64,000 bases of DNA from Ephydatia muelleri (GCA_013339895.1 JABACO010000006.1:4457542-4521541); one strand, 5' to 3'. Numbered from the stretch's first letter, positions 42,720-54,854 are shown. Program-made: numbers and translations. Notes: generated from the sequence alone by a model not told the origin.

Positions 42720-43215
42720 ACATTGACTTCAGAAGGAAAGTAGGATCTGCTAAGGATGGCTCTGGCATTAGACCTGACCAAATTTAGATTTAGATGACCA
42801 AATAGGCTGCTCAGCATTTGTGATTAGCAGGTGTTGGTTTGAAAAGCCAGTCGTGAAGCCAAATGTGACAAAGCCTATTATCACATCGTGTAAAAGTGGG
42901 TTTGGCTTCCAAGTACAAATGTAGACTGGAAACAACAAACAGGGAATAGACTAAATAAGGGGGGAAATCTGCAACCTTTACAATGAGATCAACAGGTGAG
43001 TGTAAGCAGTTGAAGGCATGGCCCATGGATGACGATGGGGAGAGAGAAGGAAAGATAGCAGCGCATCCAGGCCATGGTTGAGTGTATGAATAACTGGCCC
43101 CACTTTGCAGACAGCAAGGCAGCGATGTGCTTGTATACAACTGTGGCCTCTCTAAGTCTCCATTGGCAGATATAATCAGTGGAGTAATAGAGGCATACCA
43201 ACGCTCATTGCTCAT
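42720..43215 (-). pseudogene. retroelement C-terminal remnants, minus strand
   Basis: 42725-42815 reads LFGHLNLNLVRSNARAIL-like text, the end of an RLE-type copy. 42980-43215 is a second family. NERWYASITPLIISANGDL and, in another frame, EATVVYKHIAALLSAKWGQ and MAWMRCYLSFSL are frameshifted parts of one retroelement C-terminus. Confidence 0.6.
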
Positions 43216-44500
43216 TTCTTTGAGGCCTCACGGAAATAGTAGCAGGCAAAATGCTGGGATTGTCTATTTGAGGAGGGGGGGGAAGGGTTTATGTTAAAGA
43301 GGTTTACGTTAAAGAATGCACTCTCAAATCAACTCCCACAGAATCCATCTGCTGCTACATCAAGACATGCACCATCTTGGAAGTTGGCTGAGGTAGTAGT
43401 GAGATCTCACCTGTGATGGGCTGTAGATGAGGTTCCACTGAAACATTGTGGCAGATTTCAGACAGAAGATAGGCTGTGTAATCTCTGATCTCGATGTGTC
43501 TAGTGGAAAGTAAGCACCTTTTGGACAGAGGAATAATTGAATTCCTTACCAGTTATAGGAAGGGTCTATGAACCAATGTTTTGCGCCAAAAAATAAAAAA
43601 GGTTTGTGAGCCAACAACAACAGCTAGCAATACCTGAATCTATTATTAACCAGACCCCCTCCCATGCCCAAATGGTCCGTTACCTGCACCCAGCCCCACC
43701 CAGGCTAAATAAAACACCACGCCTGTGTATGCATGTATGCATATGGAAGTGTATTCTAATATCATTGTAATTTATCGCATTGCCAAATGATTATGACATG
43801 CGTGTACATGTATATGAATGCAAGATGTATGTTACCTCTATCTCAATATCTTCACTGAACATTAGCTGAAATTTAGTGGCAGCTGCAATCAGCTGCCAGT
43901 TGGAATTAGTTTCAAAAGGATGCTCACACCTGCCTCACCTGTCTAAGTGTGGCCATGCCACGATGCTGACACAACTGCTGTACACTCTCGAGCTCTTTCA
44001 ATTAGGACACATCTGTATCTGATGTTCCACCTCATCAGACTGTCTTTTGCAGTCAAGTTTCTGCTGCTTGTACTCAACAACTTCTACAACTTCATTCGTT
44101 GCTTTTGGAGCTCAACATGTACCTTCATTGCTTAATTGCTGCTCCAACATATGGTCTCTTTGTCCGTCTTGTTGCTGCTGGTCCTCTTGTATGGCCACTT
44201 CTATTTGCTCCTTACAGGCTGGCTGTTGCTTATGTGTACTGATATGTATGGCCTCCATTTTCCTCCTCAGCAATGAATGACTGCACGGATACATGCGCAG
44301 GGAAAGTTAGCAATTTGACCCAGTAACTCAGATCTTTTCTGCCCCAGAAGGGCAATAATAAATTAAATTTTTTTTTTAATGATTATAAGAAAAGTAACTA
44401 CAATAAACATGTAACAAATGGCATGTACATACATGAAAATGGTCCAATTTGCAAAAGATAACAGCATGTAGATAAACACACAAATACACATTTTTACCTA
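43216..44500. other. no gene recognised
   Basis: Non-coding sequence. Leu/Cys-rich frames at 43947-44280 look like chance. A G-rich run lies at about 43271-43286. Confidence 0.4.
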
Positions 44501-44502
44501 GG

Positions 44503-44554
<52 letters not shown>

Positions 44555-44590
44555 AACACACACACACACACAACACACACACACACACAT
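44503..44590. repeat. (CA)n microsatellite
   Basis: CA repeat with a CGCAA and a CAACAC interruption. Confidence 0.95.
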
Positions 44591-44692
44591 CTCAACATGT
44601 ACATGTAAGGTCCTTTAGTCCAGCTCCATCATCAAATCCTGTTCCACTTCTCCATTTGGTTCTGGATCCTCGAAGACATACATTCGTGGCCC

Positions 44693-45000
44693 TCAGAATG
44701 GCAAAGGACATCCTGGCTCGTATCCATCCTGCAACTTCAGCATACATTTTTGAGCTATTTTGTCAGCAAGGAGTTGTATGAAACATTCTGCTTCTCGGCC
44801 CAAAACTCCATCAACGGATACAACTAGTGGTGTAAATGAAGCACGCCGTGCTTCTGCTGCATCATTGTATTTCCTCTTCTTTTCTTCTTCAACTGACGAT
44901 AGGATAGAGGCAACATCCCGGTGCAAATACGACGGAGCGTCAGTGTATATCAAACAACGCAACCGTCTGAGACTGCCATACCCACTAAGATCTCAGTAAC
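44693..45000 (-). pseudogene. retroelement C-terminal fragment, minus strand
   Basis: Reads LRCLIYTDAPSYLHRDVASI, EEEKKRKYNDAAEARRASFT, PLVVSVDGVLGREAECFIQL and LQDGYEPG. The phrase KKRKYNxAxxARRAxFTPLxVSVDGxLGxEAE is a typical retroelement C-terminus. Same family as 20940-21095. Confidence 0.65.
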
Positions 45001-45728
45001 TCAGATGGTTTATTCATCAATATGCACTACAAAATCAAATCAATTCAAACCAAATTACCTGCATAATTTCATTTCCACTTTCAATTGGTTTTTATATAAT
45101 TCTTGTGCACGGAGGAATTGTTTTGCATTATCAACAATTTTGTTCAAAACAGACTTGCAAATATGTTTTGAACAAATATATAACTACTGCTCAAACATGT
45201 AGTTTAATTATCTTAGCAACTTCATTATTTGTCTTTTCTGACCCATGCCACCCCACAATTTGTTGGTACATGTATAATGCCGGGTGTCCGCAAATGAAGG
45301 CAAAGGTTTAAATGAATACGTATTTCTTTATAGGACTATCAATCTTAATGAATTTATACAATGCATTAGTCAAAAGTTTGAAATCAAACTTAAAACCACA
45401 GAAAGACCACTCTTAATTAACTTTTTTTTAAAGAACATTGACTTTACATAAGTCTTGACATGTACTGCACCTAAAGTTGTGATTTCCTTCTTCAATGGCC
45501 ACCACATGCAAGGATTTTTGTTTACTTTTAATGTTTAATCTCTTGCAATCCTTATTTAAGGATGGCCATCCTTTAATAAGGATGATGACCCCTTTCTAAA
45601 AGAATGAAGCACAGATGGTGCTTTATTTTAGATTACTGGTTAATAAGATTCAAGATGATGCAGATCAGCGATACTGCCGCGGTTAAGACAGGTTTGGCTA
45701 GCTCAAAAACCAATACTACACTTTCAAT
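45001..45728. other. no gene recognised
   Basis: AT-rich spacer between the retroelement fragment and the piggyBac-like remnant. Confidence 0.4.
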
Positions 45729-46243
45729 ATGGCGAAACCGCTATTTGCCGTTGGCAATAAAGTTGTGAGCAAAATCAAAGCGACGTATGGCAAGGAAGGG
45801 GAATATTGCAGGTTTCTGGAAGCTCGAGGAGTAGAAAAAACACTGTCAGAAGGAGCTGTCGAACAATAGCGACGGCGTCGACAAAGGGTATATATGCTAC
45901 GCCCACCTACCTGCTATTTCCACAGAAGCGATCAGCATGCATGCACTCGAAAGCGTCAAGCTAAGCGACCCTGCTTAGGTACAGAGGAAGCCGCAGAGGA
46001 TGACGGATGCAGGGATAACATAGGTGACGAAGCAGCACTGATTCGTCGAATGACAGTGACAGCGACAGCAGCAGTAGCGGCGAGGATGTGAACTCTCAAA
46101 GGTGGGTTTTTCGTTTTGGAAATGGACAGGTCAGGTCAATGACGTCTTGCTAATCCACTTCATTGCTTGACAAATAAGCCTATACAGTGCATGCGTGTAT
46201 CTGAGTATATTATATATGCAACACCTATTCCATTACACAGACA

Positions 46244-46311
<68 letters not shown>

Positions 46312-47300
46312 TGCACATGTATGCATTCATGCTTTCTAAAATAAACTGCAGATATGAAATCCCTGGTAGTGGTTCAGGAATGGATGGTACTTCCAGTGAA
46401 AGTCATCCTCTTTTGTCGCCACATGGTCGCCAATGGTGTAAGCTAGTAACCTTGTCTAGTGACCATTGTCATGTGACTATTGGACAAAGATATCACTCCA
46501 ATGCTCGTTTTCACTGGCCAAACCTTGTGGATCAACATCAAAAGACCTATGCAGACTACTTCATGCTTTTTTATCCCATGAGGGGCTCAGCAATATGCTG
46601 ATGTGCACCAACCTGAATATGGCTAGGAACAGCCTTCCTCCCCTTGATAAAGGTGAATTTATCAAATATCTCGGATTGCTCAGATTGTGACTAGCCATGA
46701 CCTGTGAGCCAAAAAGGGGACCAATTCCAGTTTATGAATGAGGTGAGAAAATGAGCCTGGGTCAGTATATACCGGTGCGGACTTTGGTGGTCAGTTTAGA
46801 ATGACAAGGCACCGATTTCAGGATATAACAAACTGTTTCAGTTTCACTGTCCCACATAATGGCGTAGATGCTAAAGTAAGTGGACTTCTGTATCAATGTG
46901 TTTCTGTTTTTATAATTTACTTCATATATAAGACCCATGGCAAGACATCCAACCTATCATTGAGGATTTTAACCTCACCCGTCAAAAGAACATAAGTCCA
47001 GGTTGCCACCAGCCAGTGGATGAATGCATGAGTGCATGGAAGGGTTCTGATGGAGAAAGAGAATGCCACATAAGACCAAAATCAGTTGCACATAAACCAG
47101 AGCGTGTTGGGGTTGAAATGAAAGCCTTGGCATGTGGGGAAACTGGTATTATTCTGAAGTTGGATATAATGGAAGGAAAGGAAGCAAACCGAAGGAAGGA
47201 TTTCTCACAGGAATATGGTGAGGGAACGGCTGTGACACTTCGATTGACAAAAGAGTACTATGGCACTGGAAGAGTAGTGTATGCAGGCTCTGCCAAGTGA
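45729..47300 (+). pseudogene. decayed piggyBac-like transposase
   Basis: An ATG frame at 45729 (MAKPLFAVGNKVVSKIKATY) stops early. An acidic Ser-rich patch (SDSDSSSSGEDV) precedes 46100. 46350-46690 reads a FHWPN..YADYFMLFY..MCTNLNMAR..KYLGL sequence after a frameshift, like the piggyBac N-terminal core. 47016-47300 reads MDECMSAWKGSDGERE, then KPERVGVEMKALACGETGII and YGEGTAVTLRLTKEYYGTGR, like the DDE core of piggyBac-derived proteins. A (CA)n tract interrupts it. Frameshifts make it non-functional. Confidence 0.75.
46238..46312. repeat. (CA)n microsatellite
   Basis: CA repeat inside the decayed piggyBac-like region. Confidence 0.95.
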
Positions 47301-47739
47301 ATGGACAAAATCTTGAAAACACACAGTGAGTTTTCAGTAAAAATGGCAAAACCGATTAGAGTTAGAACACTGCCATAAGTAGCACACACACATCAAGCTT
47401 CATAAAACATCCCAAAAAAGTTATACTTGTCATACTTTTTTCTGTGACAATTAAATTGTACACATAATACATTTTTAAGAACCGCATCCTTTTTTTTGCA
47501 TCGTGTAACCAAGGGTGTGATTTAAAAAATAGATTGACAATTGGTAAATTTAGCATGATAGACACATTAAACAACAGTTAAAAAATGGATGACAAAAACT
47601 TGCATTTCTATTTATAATGAATTTTCAAATATTGGTCCTACGCATAGGACTTGGCTCTGGAGATTAAAGGTTAAGATTTATGTACATTAAATTTGATTTT
47701 AGTTAATTATATTTTGATCAATCTTTCCCAGCTGATAGA
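47301..47739. other. no gene recognised
   Basis: 3' flank of the piggyBac-like remnant. No TTAA-flanked terminal repeat could be paired by eye. Confidence 0.4.
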
Positions 47740-48360
47740 GCCCGTCTGTTTTTCTATTTCATCTCCACATGCTTCGAGCTGGCTTTCTGTAATCTCCTCT
47801 ATAGGTCTAGGTGTGCCCTAGACCTTGAACATGTCCAGTGGTGGCTAGGTCTGATACCTCATTGTTCACAGTGTGCACTTCGTTTGTTATAGTAGCTTTT
47901 TAGATCCTTTGGAACATTATGCTGTAATGTACAAATGTGAGGATGATACTATTTTCCACCACAACAGACTCAAAGATATCTTGGCAGTATCGTGTCATCA
48001 TGTCAGTTGTCAGTCCAGGTGGAAGTAGGATTAGCACAGTCAATGTCAGCAGACATTCTATTTATGGATTGAAATTGGAGAAAGCCAGCCGTTTTGACAT
48101 CTCTGTTGCTTCACTGCTTAATACAAATATATTGTTGCCACAAGAGCAACAGCATGTGCAGCTGAGCTGAGGAAGTACTAATAGTGCTGAGTTGAGTGGG
48201 TTTGTATCCCTGGAATTGTATGGACAGCAGTGTTTCTCTAGTTTGGCATCAAGGTTTGCCATCCATTGTTCATCATGATTACAAGCCACCTTTGAATTGA
48301 TTTAAGGCTGAACATTTGTTTAGTGAGGGCCAATACTGTTGTCCATGTCCTAGAATATCA
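47740..48360 (+). pseudogene. eroded RLE-retrotransposon copy
   Basis: Matches are scattered over frames: SSPHASSWLSVIS-like start, LDPLEHYAVMYKCEDD, RFDISVASLL and NSAELSGFVSLELY. Older than most copies. Confidence 0.55.
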
Positions 48361-48463
48361 GTGTGCATGCCTGTGTAATGTGGTAAATATTTGTTTATGT
48401 CAAATTTCTTCCAAAGCTACTGTAGTGATGGAAAGTTGATAAAGGTATTTTGGGACACCCTAT

Positions 48464-49225
48464 ACAATGCATACAGCACCATACCCACACCCACATACTG
48501 GCAGAAGCAGATCAACCCCCCATGGACAGACAAATTAAAGCCTCTAGCCTAATTCTACACTAGTATGGGTACCCATCATCAGTTGGGTAAGTCTACAACT
48601 GGCATCATTCTTCTGAAACAATATCACATGCTCATGTTTACAAGAAATGGTATATGACACATACACTTCACCCCATGTTGCGTTCTGTAGTTTTGATTGG
48701 TGGAGTGTCGGGTACTGCAAAGTGTTAACTCTCCAGCCACAGTTACGTTTCTCGTTCCCTGTGTTGGCACTCTTCTCCTGTGCTAGTTTATTATATAGCA
48801 GTACATGTCCAAGGGTGTGGCAAAGGAACGCGGGCGTCTTTTAGTATGTTCCAATCACGTACTAGCAGTCATCGCAAATTAAAGCGGAGGCCTGTATGAG
48901 AGATGAAGAGGAAGTCGCGTGGTGGGGGAAAATGCAGATCATATAATCGCGGGAGACGGAAGCGTGGATGCTGCTCATAGTAAGAGCTTTGTGTACATCG
49001 GACATACTTACCTCTATTCACGTTCGGAGGAACTAGTCCAGGTGTAGCGTCCCGCGATGTCTATTTTCTCTATTTATGACTCGGTTATTTCGAAATTTCT
49101 CTCGTTTAACCCTGAATAAATAAAAAAAACAAAAAAAAAACAATAAAATAAAAATATATACGCAATGTAATCTTTTTCGTTTTGGCACGAATTACATGCC
49201 ATACATGCATAACACAATAATAATA
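48464..49225. repeat. right arm of the inverted duplication (partner 40318-41232)
   Basis: Reverse complement of the left arm without the 127-bp MITE and with a shorter A/T run. Outer ends of both arms lie at TAATAA-like sequence next to RLE-retrotransposon copies. Those two copies are in the same orientation, so they were not part of the inversion. Confidence 0.85.
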
Positions 49226-49280
49226 AGAAAACACGAGCAAACACACATACACATGCATAACACAATTAAGATTAACAATC

Positions 49281-50150
49281 CTAAAGGGGTGTTTGGGCAC
49301 ATCTGAGTAGAATGGCTCTTGCATTCTGCCTCATCAGTGTGACGCCCAGCAGGCAGTACATTTGGCTCAGTGCCTCAGTTTCACAAACACCCACTTGCAT
49401 GGCAAGCCTCTTACTTAATCTAGAGAAGCATCCTTGGGCTTCACATCCCCAACCACCATAAACTTCCACCACTAATGGAATGCATGTCCAGCCCAATCTT
49501 CCACACATCTGATCATTCTTGGTATGCTTTCCAATCTCCCCAAACTCTGCAGAATTGCCTGAAGCCAAGCTCGCTTCCAGAATCAGGTCTGTATTAAGCG
49601 GATGGATGACTTTCAGGTCAAAAGCTGCAGTGTTGGAGAGGGACCAGTTTGGCACCAGCACATCAGCTGGTCTAGAGAAGTCTAAGCCTGGACCTTTCTC
49701 CAGTTGAGGAGATAAGCAGGCTTTAGAGCACAGGTTGGCAAAACAGTCTCTAAGCTTATTGGGCCGTGCAATGATGCCACCTCCAGAACTACATGTAAGG
49801 GCATGGTGGCAATCTGGATCAAGGGCACTTGAGCAAAGGGGACATTTACTGTCAGCTGTAGAGATAGGTATACCTAGCCACCATTTCAAAAGGACTTGCA
49901 CCTCTTGAGGCTCCAAAGCTAAGTCATTGTATATGGAAGGAATAGCTCTCAACCAGGCATTAGCATTAGTGGCTGACACTGCTCTGAGTCTTGCTCTGGT
50001 GCAGACTGTGCTGTTAATAAGAAGATTCTGGAAGGAATTGTCTTCTATTTTGCCTGATAGATGGTGCTGCTGTGGAGGAGAACTAGTTACTGATTGAATA
50101 GTTACTGCATCAGCAGAATCGATCTGCATGTTGTAATAAATATTGTGCAT
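49281..50150 (-). pseudogene. 5'-truncated RLE-retrotransposon copy with open C-terminus
   Basis: A 289-codon minus frame covers the last quarter of the protein. It has HHLSGKIEDNSFQNLL, LALEPQEVQVLLKWWLGIPI, CPLCSSALDPDCHHALTC, RPADVLVPNW, FDLKVIHPL and the C-terminal RLAMQVGVC..ARAILLRC. No stops, but RT is absent. Closest relative in the window is 39604-40290. The 5' break is at GTAATAAATATT. Confidence 0.85.
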
Positions 50151-50735
50151 CTATTGCTGCAAAAGCCTTCCAAAGGTGTTCCCTTCTACTTAAAGGTCTT
50201 CAAACGCTAAATATCTCAACGCTTGGTCGAGTATTCATTTCATATGTGAGACCAATTCTCGAATACAATACTCCAGTGTGGAATCCGTGGCTCATACAAG
50301 ACATTAAATGTGTTGAAAGAGTTCAACGCTTTTTCACCAGAGCTCTTTTTATACGAGTAAAGCTGCCTACTATGAGCTATACTAATCGTCTTGCTAATTT
50401 AGGTCTTCATTCATTGGAGTATCGTAGAGTGTATTTTGACCTTGTTATGTGCTTCAAGATTGTGAAAAACCTTGTAGATCTTGATACATCAGCTTTCTTT
50501 CATATCAATTTGTCACCATACAGTACAAGAGGGAACTCAATCAAACTTAGTCCTTTGTCATCACCTCACCATAATTTTCGCTCAAACTTTTTCTCAATCA
50601 GAGTTATACACATTTGGAATTCATTACCAGACTCTGTGGTTACAGCATCCTCCGAAAATATATTTAGGTCTAAACTCAGCAACGTAGACTTGTCTCCATT
50701 TTGTAAGTGTTACCCATTTTAGGACCGGCAGTATA
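50150..50735 (+). pseudogene. LINE reverse transcriptase C-terminal segment
   Basis: An open frame from AAKAFQRCSLLLKGLQTLN through YVRPILEYNTPVWNPW, VERVQRFFTRAL, LANLGLHSLEYRR and IHIWNSLPDSVV to a stop at 50722. This is the thumb/C-terminal region of jockey/CR1/L2-like LINEs, which carry an apurinic endonuclease, so a different class from the RLE family. Confidence 0.85.
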
Positions 50736-50750
50736 TTAGTGCATATTCAT

Positions 50751-51090
50751 TTATGCCATTACTTGCCATTGTGTGATATATGTGCACATAATTATTAAGC
50801 TGGGTTTAAAATCAGATGTAATATGAACACCTAAGTCACAAGTATCAAAAACCCTATTTAGCAGTACACCACCCAGGGAGTAAGAATTGCTTGCAGAGTT
50901 ATGTCCGAAGGATATTACACTGCACTTCTGAAAAGCAATATTAAGCTGCCACGTTTCAGTCCACATACAAAAATTCGACAAAGACAGAGACAAAGGTGAG
51001 GATGAATCAGAAGAGTGAGTAGCATAGAGTTTGGTATCATCTATAAATATTTTAGCTTGAACTGGTGGCACTAAACAATCAGGAAGGTCA
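50751..51090 (-). pseudogene. LINE reverse transcriptase palm segment, opposite strand
   Basis: Reads LPDCLVPPVQAKIFIDDTKL, then CMWTETWQLNIAFQKCSVIS and VHITSDFKPSL. It contains the catalytic IDD. It ends where the plus-strand segment at 50150 begins in the protein, so both are probably one LINE broken by inversion. Confidence 0.8.
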
Positions 51091-51195
51091 CAAAGCAGAG
51101 CCCGAAACGAAACGGACAGATAAACGCGAAAGGTATCAAGCAGAGCCCGAAATGAAACTGTGCGCTAAACGCGAAAGGTATCAAGCAGAGTGTTG
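51081..51195. repeat. tandem duplication, about 48-bp unit
   Basis: AAGCAGAGCCCGAAACGAAAC...AACGCGAAAGGTATC occurs twice with a third partial unit. Confidence 0.8.
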
Positions 51196-51386
51196 AGATC
51201 TTTAGTAGACACGTGATATTGACATCGTTACAAGTACATGCACGTGGCACAGACAGTAGTACAGACCACCAGTAACTGGTAAGTTTAAGTTCATCTATTG
51301 GGAGAAACAAATTTTAATCCATAGGAAGTACGAGCACAGCAATGGGAAGGCTATGGGCAGTTGATAAAGATCAATGAAAGATGATA

Positions 51387-51391
<5 letters not shown>

Positions 51392-51439
<48 letters not shown>

Positions 51440-51460
51440 ACACACACGCACATGCACACA
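51392..51460. repeat. (CA)n microsatellite
   Basis: CA repeat with CGCACACAGA interruptions. Confidence 0.95.
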
Positions 51461-51481
51461 CACATGAACAAAAATCAATGA

Positions 51482-51712
51482 AATAAGTAACTAAAAACAT
51501 ATACTATAAGAAAGTTAGTGGCATATAGGATTTGATGGCAATAGTGGTGTATAAAAAGCCAGAACTTATCAGAAGGGAAATGTAACAGTCCTATATGTGA
51601 CACATTTGAAGACCTTGTTTACTTGCTTTTTACACCACTATTGCCTTCAAATCCTATATGCCACCAATTTAGATTTCTCATAGAGAATGTTAATGTTTTT
51701 AGTTACTTGTAA
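51482..51712. mobile_element. MITE with about 80-bp inverted ends
   Basis: The left arm (51482-51562) and right arm (51625-51712) share AAGTAACTAAAAACAT and GGCATATAGGATTTGA.GGCAATAGTGGTG as inverted repeats. About 230 bp, no gene. End motifs resemble the smaller element at 57208-57349. Confidence 0.85.
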
Positions 51713-51864
51713 TAATTTGTATAGCTGCATTGAAGGAGGAACAAATGAGGGTAGGTCGAATTACTACTGTATGTACTAACACATTGGTGTCTCTCTTAAT
51801 GGGCTTCTGCTACTTTCACTTCACGGCAGCTATAGAATCATTCCTGCATGCAGTTAACACACCC

Positions 51865-51959
51865 GGACTACTTAGCAACCAAAATTGGCGGGTCCGACCC
51901 ATTTTGGCAGCGCTCTGACCAATTTTGGCCGCAAAACCGGACCAATTTTCGCGCGTGAC
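51865..51959. mobile_element. orphan Ginger-like terminal repeat
   Basis: Read on the minus strand from 51959 it starts TGTCACGCGCGAAAATTGGTCC and repeats CCAAAATTGGTC modules, like the ends of the 9341-13407 element. No transposase or partner end was found to its left. Confidence 0.5.
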
Positions 51960-53940
51960 AGATAGGCACAGCAAAAAACGGGGGTACGATGAACTGCGGC
52001 GGTATTGCATATGCCACCAACCTGTGTGGGTGAAGTTGTGATGTCTTTGAACTGGCTCAACAGTCTGAATTTGCAATAAATAAGTGAGAAGTGGACATGG
52101 CATGGATGGAGCCATTTTCCTCACTGATGTGTTTTTTCCAAAAACTGCTCATTTCACTGTAACTATTTTTGTCTAAGTGTATGTGTGTGTATCGTTGTAT
52201 CACATGTTTAAGTACTAGCTTGGCAATTCATCTGTTTTTAATTTTAATTTAATTCTTCATTGCCGCGATCGATCTAAACCACGCCCATGGAGCCAATCTT
52301 ACTTAGGACCTACGGACCCACTAGCGTGGGGTCCTGATATAGTCATTTATCTTGCATGCAGCTGTATTATGCAATAAGAGTTGATTATAACAGTCAATGC
52401 ATACAAAGGTACACAGATTTCAGTGGTATTTTGTACTGCTGTCGTTAAACTGATGTGCAGGGAACCAATGAAACATATATCCCAGTGAAGTAATGACCTA
52501 TAAGTAGAGTTGGGGAGGAACGGGGGGCAGTGCATGGTCGAGGGAGGCACGAGGGTAAATATATCACAAGAGACAATCATCCATTGTTTTGTACAGTTGT
52601 CGTGAACCTATAATATAGCTGCCAGCTCAGTAACCAGATATATAGTATGCTTGTCTATACATTTTTGTAGCTGCTGTTAAACTACTATTCTTGCCTCGAT
52701 ATTTTTGCTGTGACCTGATGTGCTTGTCTCTATATGGCAGCTGCTAGCCTGATATGCAGGACTCAGGAGGGACATGTTCATTGAGGAGGACACGTGTTTG
52801 GGGAGGGGTACTTATTCCTTGTGAAGGATATCTCAGTGTTCCATATACATGAAGCTGTGAGGATGAATGTCCAACTGGACAGAGGACAAGACATGCGCTT
52901 TTGCCCCATTCTGGTTCATTTATCACAGGGAAGGTACAGTTTCACTGTAACCTGGCTGTAATCAGCAGCAGTGACCCACCTATAGTATACCTAAATAGAT
53001 CAGCATTATTACACCTCACTCCAACTGGCTTTCACGAAAGAAATGGGCGGCCGTTTGAAGCAGTTTGAGACAATACAATCACTTTTGACACTATCTGGTA
53101 GAAGCAATGTTACAATACCAACCGGTATAGCCAATTGGGTCTAATTTGTGATTCAGGGAGCATGAGAAATAAACTGCGCGGCTATGTGATGCGTTTCAAG
53201 AAGAAAACTAACAAGAGGTAGAGTGCACAAGACATAGATTGCCCAAATCGTGTCATGTGAATACAATGAAAGGATGCAATAACTGAATGCCCTCATTTCA
53301 TGTAAACTTCAAATTCTATTTTGCACTAGTATGAAGTATGCTAGAGCAGGTAATAATCTAATTTATGCGTGAAGAATGTAATGCATTATTCAAAGCCCTG
53401 AAAATCCATCAAAAAATTAAAGCTATCCATTACAATGAACAAAAAATACTGTTCGTGAATTTTTATATTTAGAGGAACAAACTAAGCATTATTACCAAAG
53501 ATTCTATTTGTTTTTACTTCTGGATGATTTTATATTAATGAATAACCATACTTTACCCTATTTTGTAACCTATTATATATAGCAAGTAGGTAAAAATTGA
53601 TGTACTAGGCAATAGTTGTAAATATTTACAGAAGCTTTTTCTGGAAAAATAATTTGACAATGATATTTTTGATTTAATTAACAGACATAATATTACATTT
53701 ATGTTTTTCTATATGTATTTATACATTTTTATTAACTCCAAGTCTGGACCAGCCTGCTATGTGGCTCTCTAAGTATCCAAACATATATTCTCTGGCCTTT
53801 CTGAAGTTATTGTATATATTCTGAGTGCTAATTGAGTCCAAGCGCTTTCTGGTATAATCTTGCGCAGCTTTGGTATAGGGTGTAATTTGTATGGCCTCTG
53901 GTATACCTCTTGGCCTGTGCCCAGTATCTTTCTATGGGAT
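51960..53940. other. no gene recognised
   Basis: Long non-coding stretch with frames under 80 codons and no motif on either strand. Confidence 0.4.
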
Positions 53941-53947
53941 TTTGCTC

Positions 53948-54406
53948 GATGTAATGCTCCCGTCAGAAAACGAAGCAATTCAGCAACACGCTCAAGAATG
54001 GGCGAAGGTTCTTACACGCGACGACAGGTTGTCATTGTCCCTTCTGCCTCACGACATACTCGTGAGACAGTTGAAGCTGAAGCTGAGAAATGCAGCATGT
54101 GTAATTGTATCTGTTAGAGTTTTGATCATAGCAGCTGTCACAATACCTATGCAGATAATGTTTTAATTTTCCCCAATATGATTCTAGTGTTCCTAGCTCT
54201 GTATCTTCGACTCTCTTTTAATATTTGTATCAGCCCTTTAGGAATATTGGGGAACATGCTGCATCTCTCAGCTTCAGCTTCAACTGTCTCACGAGTATGT
54301 CGTGAGGCAGAAGGGACAATGACATCCTGTTGTCGCGTGTAAGAACCTCCGCTCACTCTTGAGCGTGTTGCTGAATTGCTTCGTTTTCTGACGGCAGCAT
54401 TACATC
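53948..54406. repeat. inverted duplication of a coding-like segment
   Basis: 53948-54099 is the reverse complement of 54255-54406 with a few differences and a 155-bp spacer. Each arm can be read outward-in as SENEAIQQHAQEWAKVLTR, then LSLSLLPHDILVRQLKLKLR (left arm plus strand, right arm minus strand with one stop). I do not recognise the protein; it may be an exon of a repeated gene family or an element's terminal repeat. Confidence 0.8.
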
Positions 54407-54631
54407 ATCCACATCATCAGACGTACCTGCAATACAGGCAGCAACTTTTACGTGCTTAGAAGCAAGGGCTTGCGCCAGTTGAGACTTCCTCTATACACTT
54501 GGCACTCATAGAGATCGTACGCGCTCAAACAAGATTATAGTAATATCAACCTCATGGTGTTAGCTTCATGCTTAGTTAATTTAAGATGTACTTGAAAAAT
54601 CGTTCGTTTGTGTCTACAGAACCGGTACCGG

Positions 54632-54830
54632 TGTCATAGGGTATACGGTCTGGCCCAATTTTCGGTCCGGCGGACCGTATTCCCTTAGGGAATACGGTCC
54701 CCCCCGGACCCAACTCCCTAGGGAATACGGTCCCCCGGACCGAGTTCCCTGGTTGTACAAAACCAATTAACCGGACTCAATTCCCTAGGGGATTGAGTCC
54801 CCCCCCCCCCCGGACCGTATTCCCTGGTTT
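54632..54830. mobile_element. Ginger-like end with GGACCGTATTCCC modules
   Basis: Starts TGTCATAGGGTATACGGTC and repeats GGTCC/GGACCGTATTCCCTAGGGAAT palindromic modules about five times. The layout matches the Ginger-like ends but the core word differs (TATTCCC instead of AAAATTT). No transposase follows. Confidence 0.4.
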
Positions 54831-54854
54831 TAAATATATGCATGTATTTCCAAC

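Noticed and set aside
43947..44280. Leu/Cys-rich frames
   Set aside because: Overlapping frames on both strands with hydrophobic low-complexity text, no motif.
40497..49046. Complete LTR retrotransposon with two LTRs
   Set aside because: The two matching blocks are in opposite orientation, so they cannot be the LTR pair of one element; the 8 kb between holds unrelated fragments.
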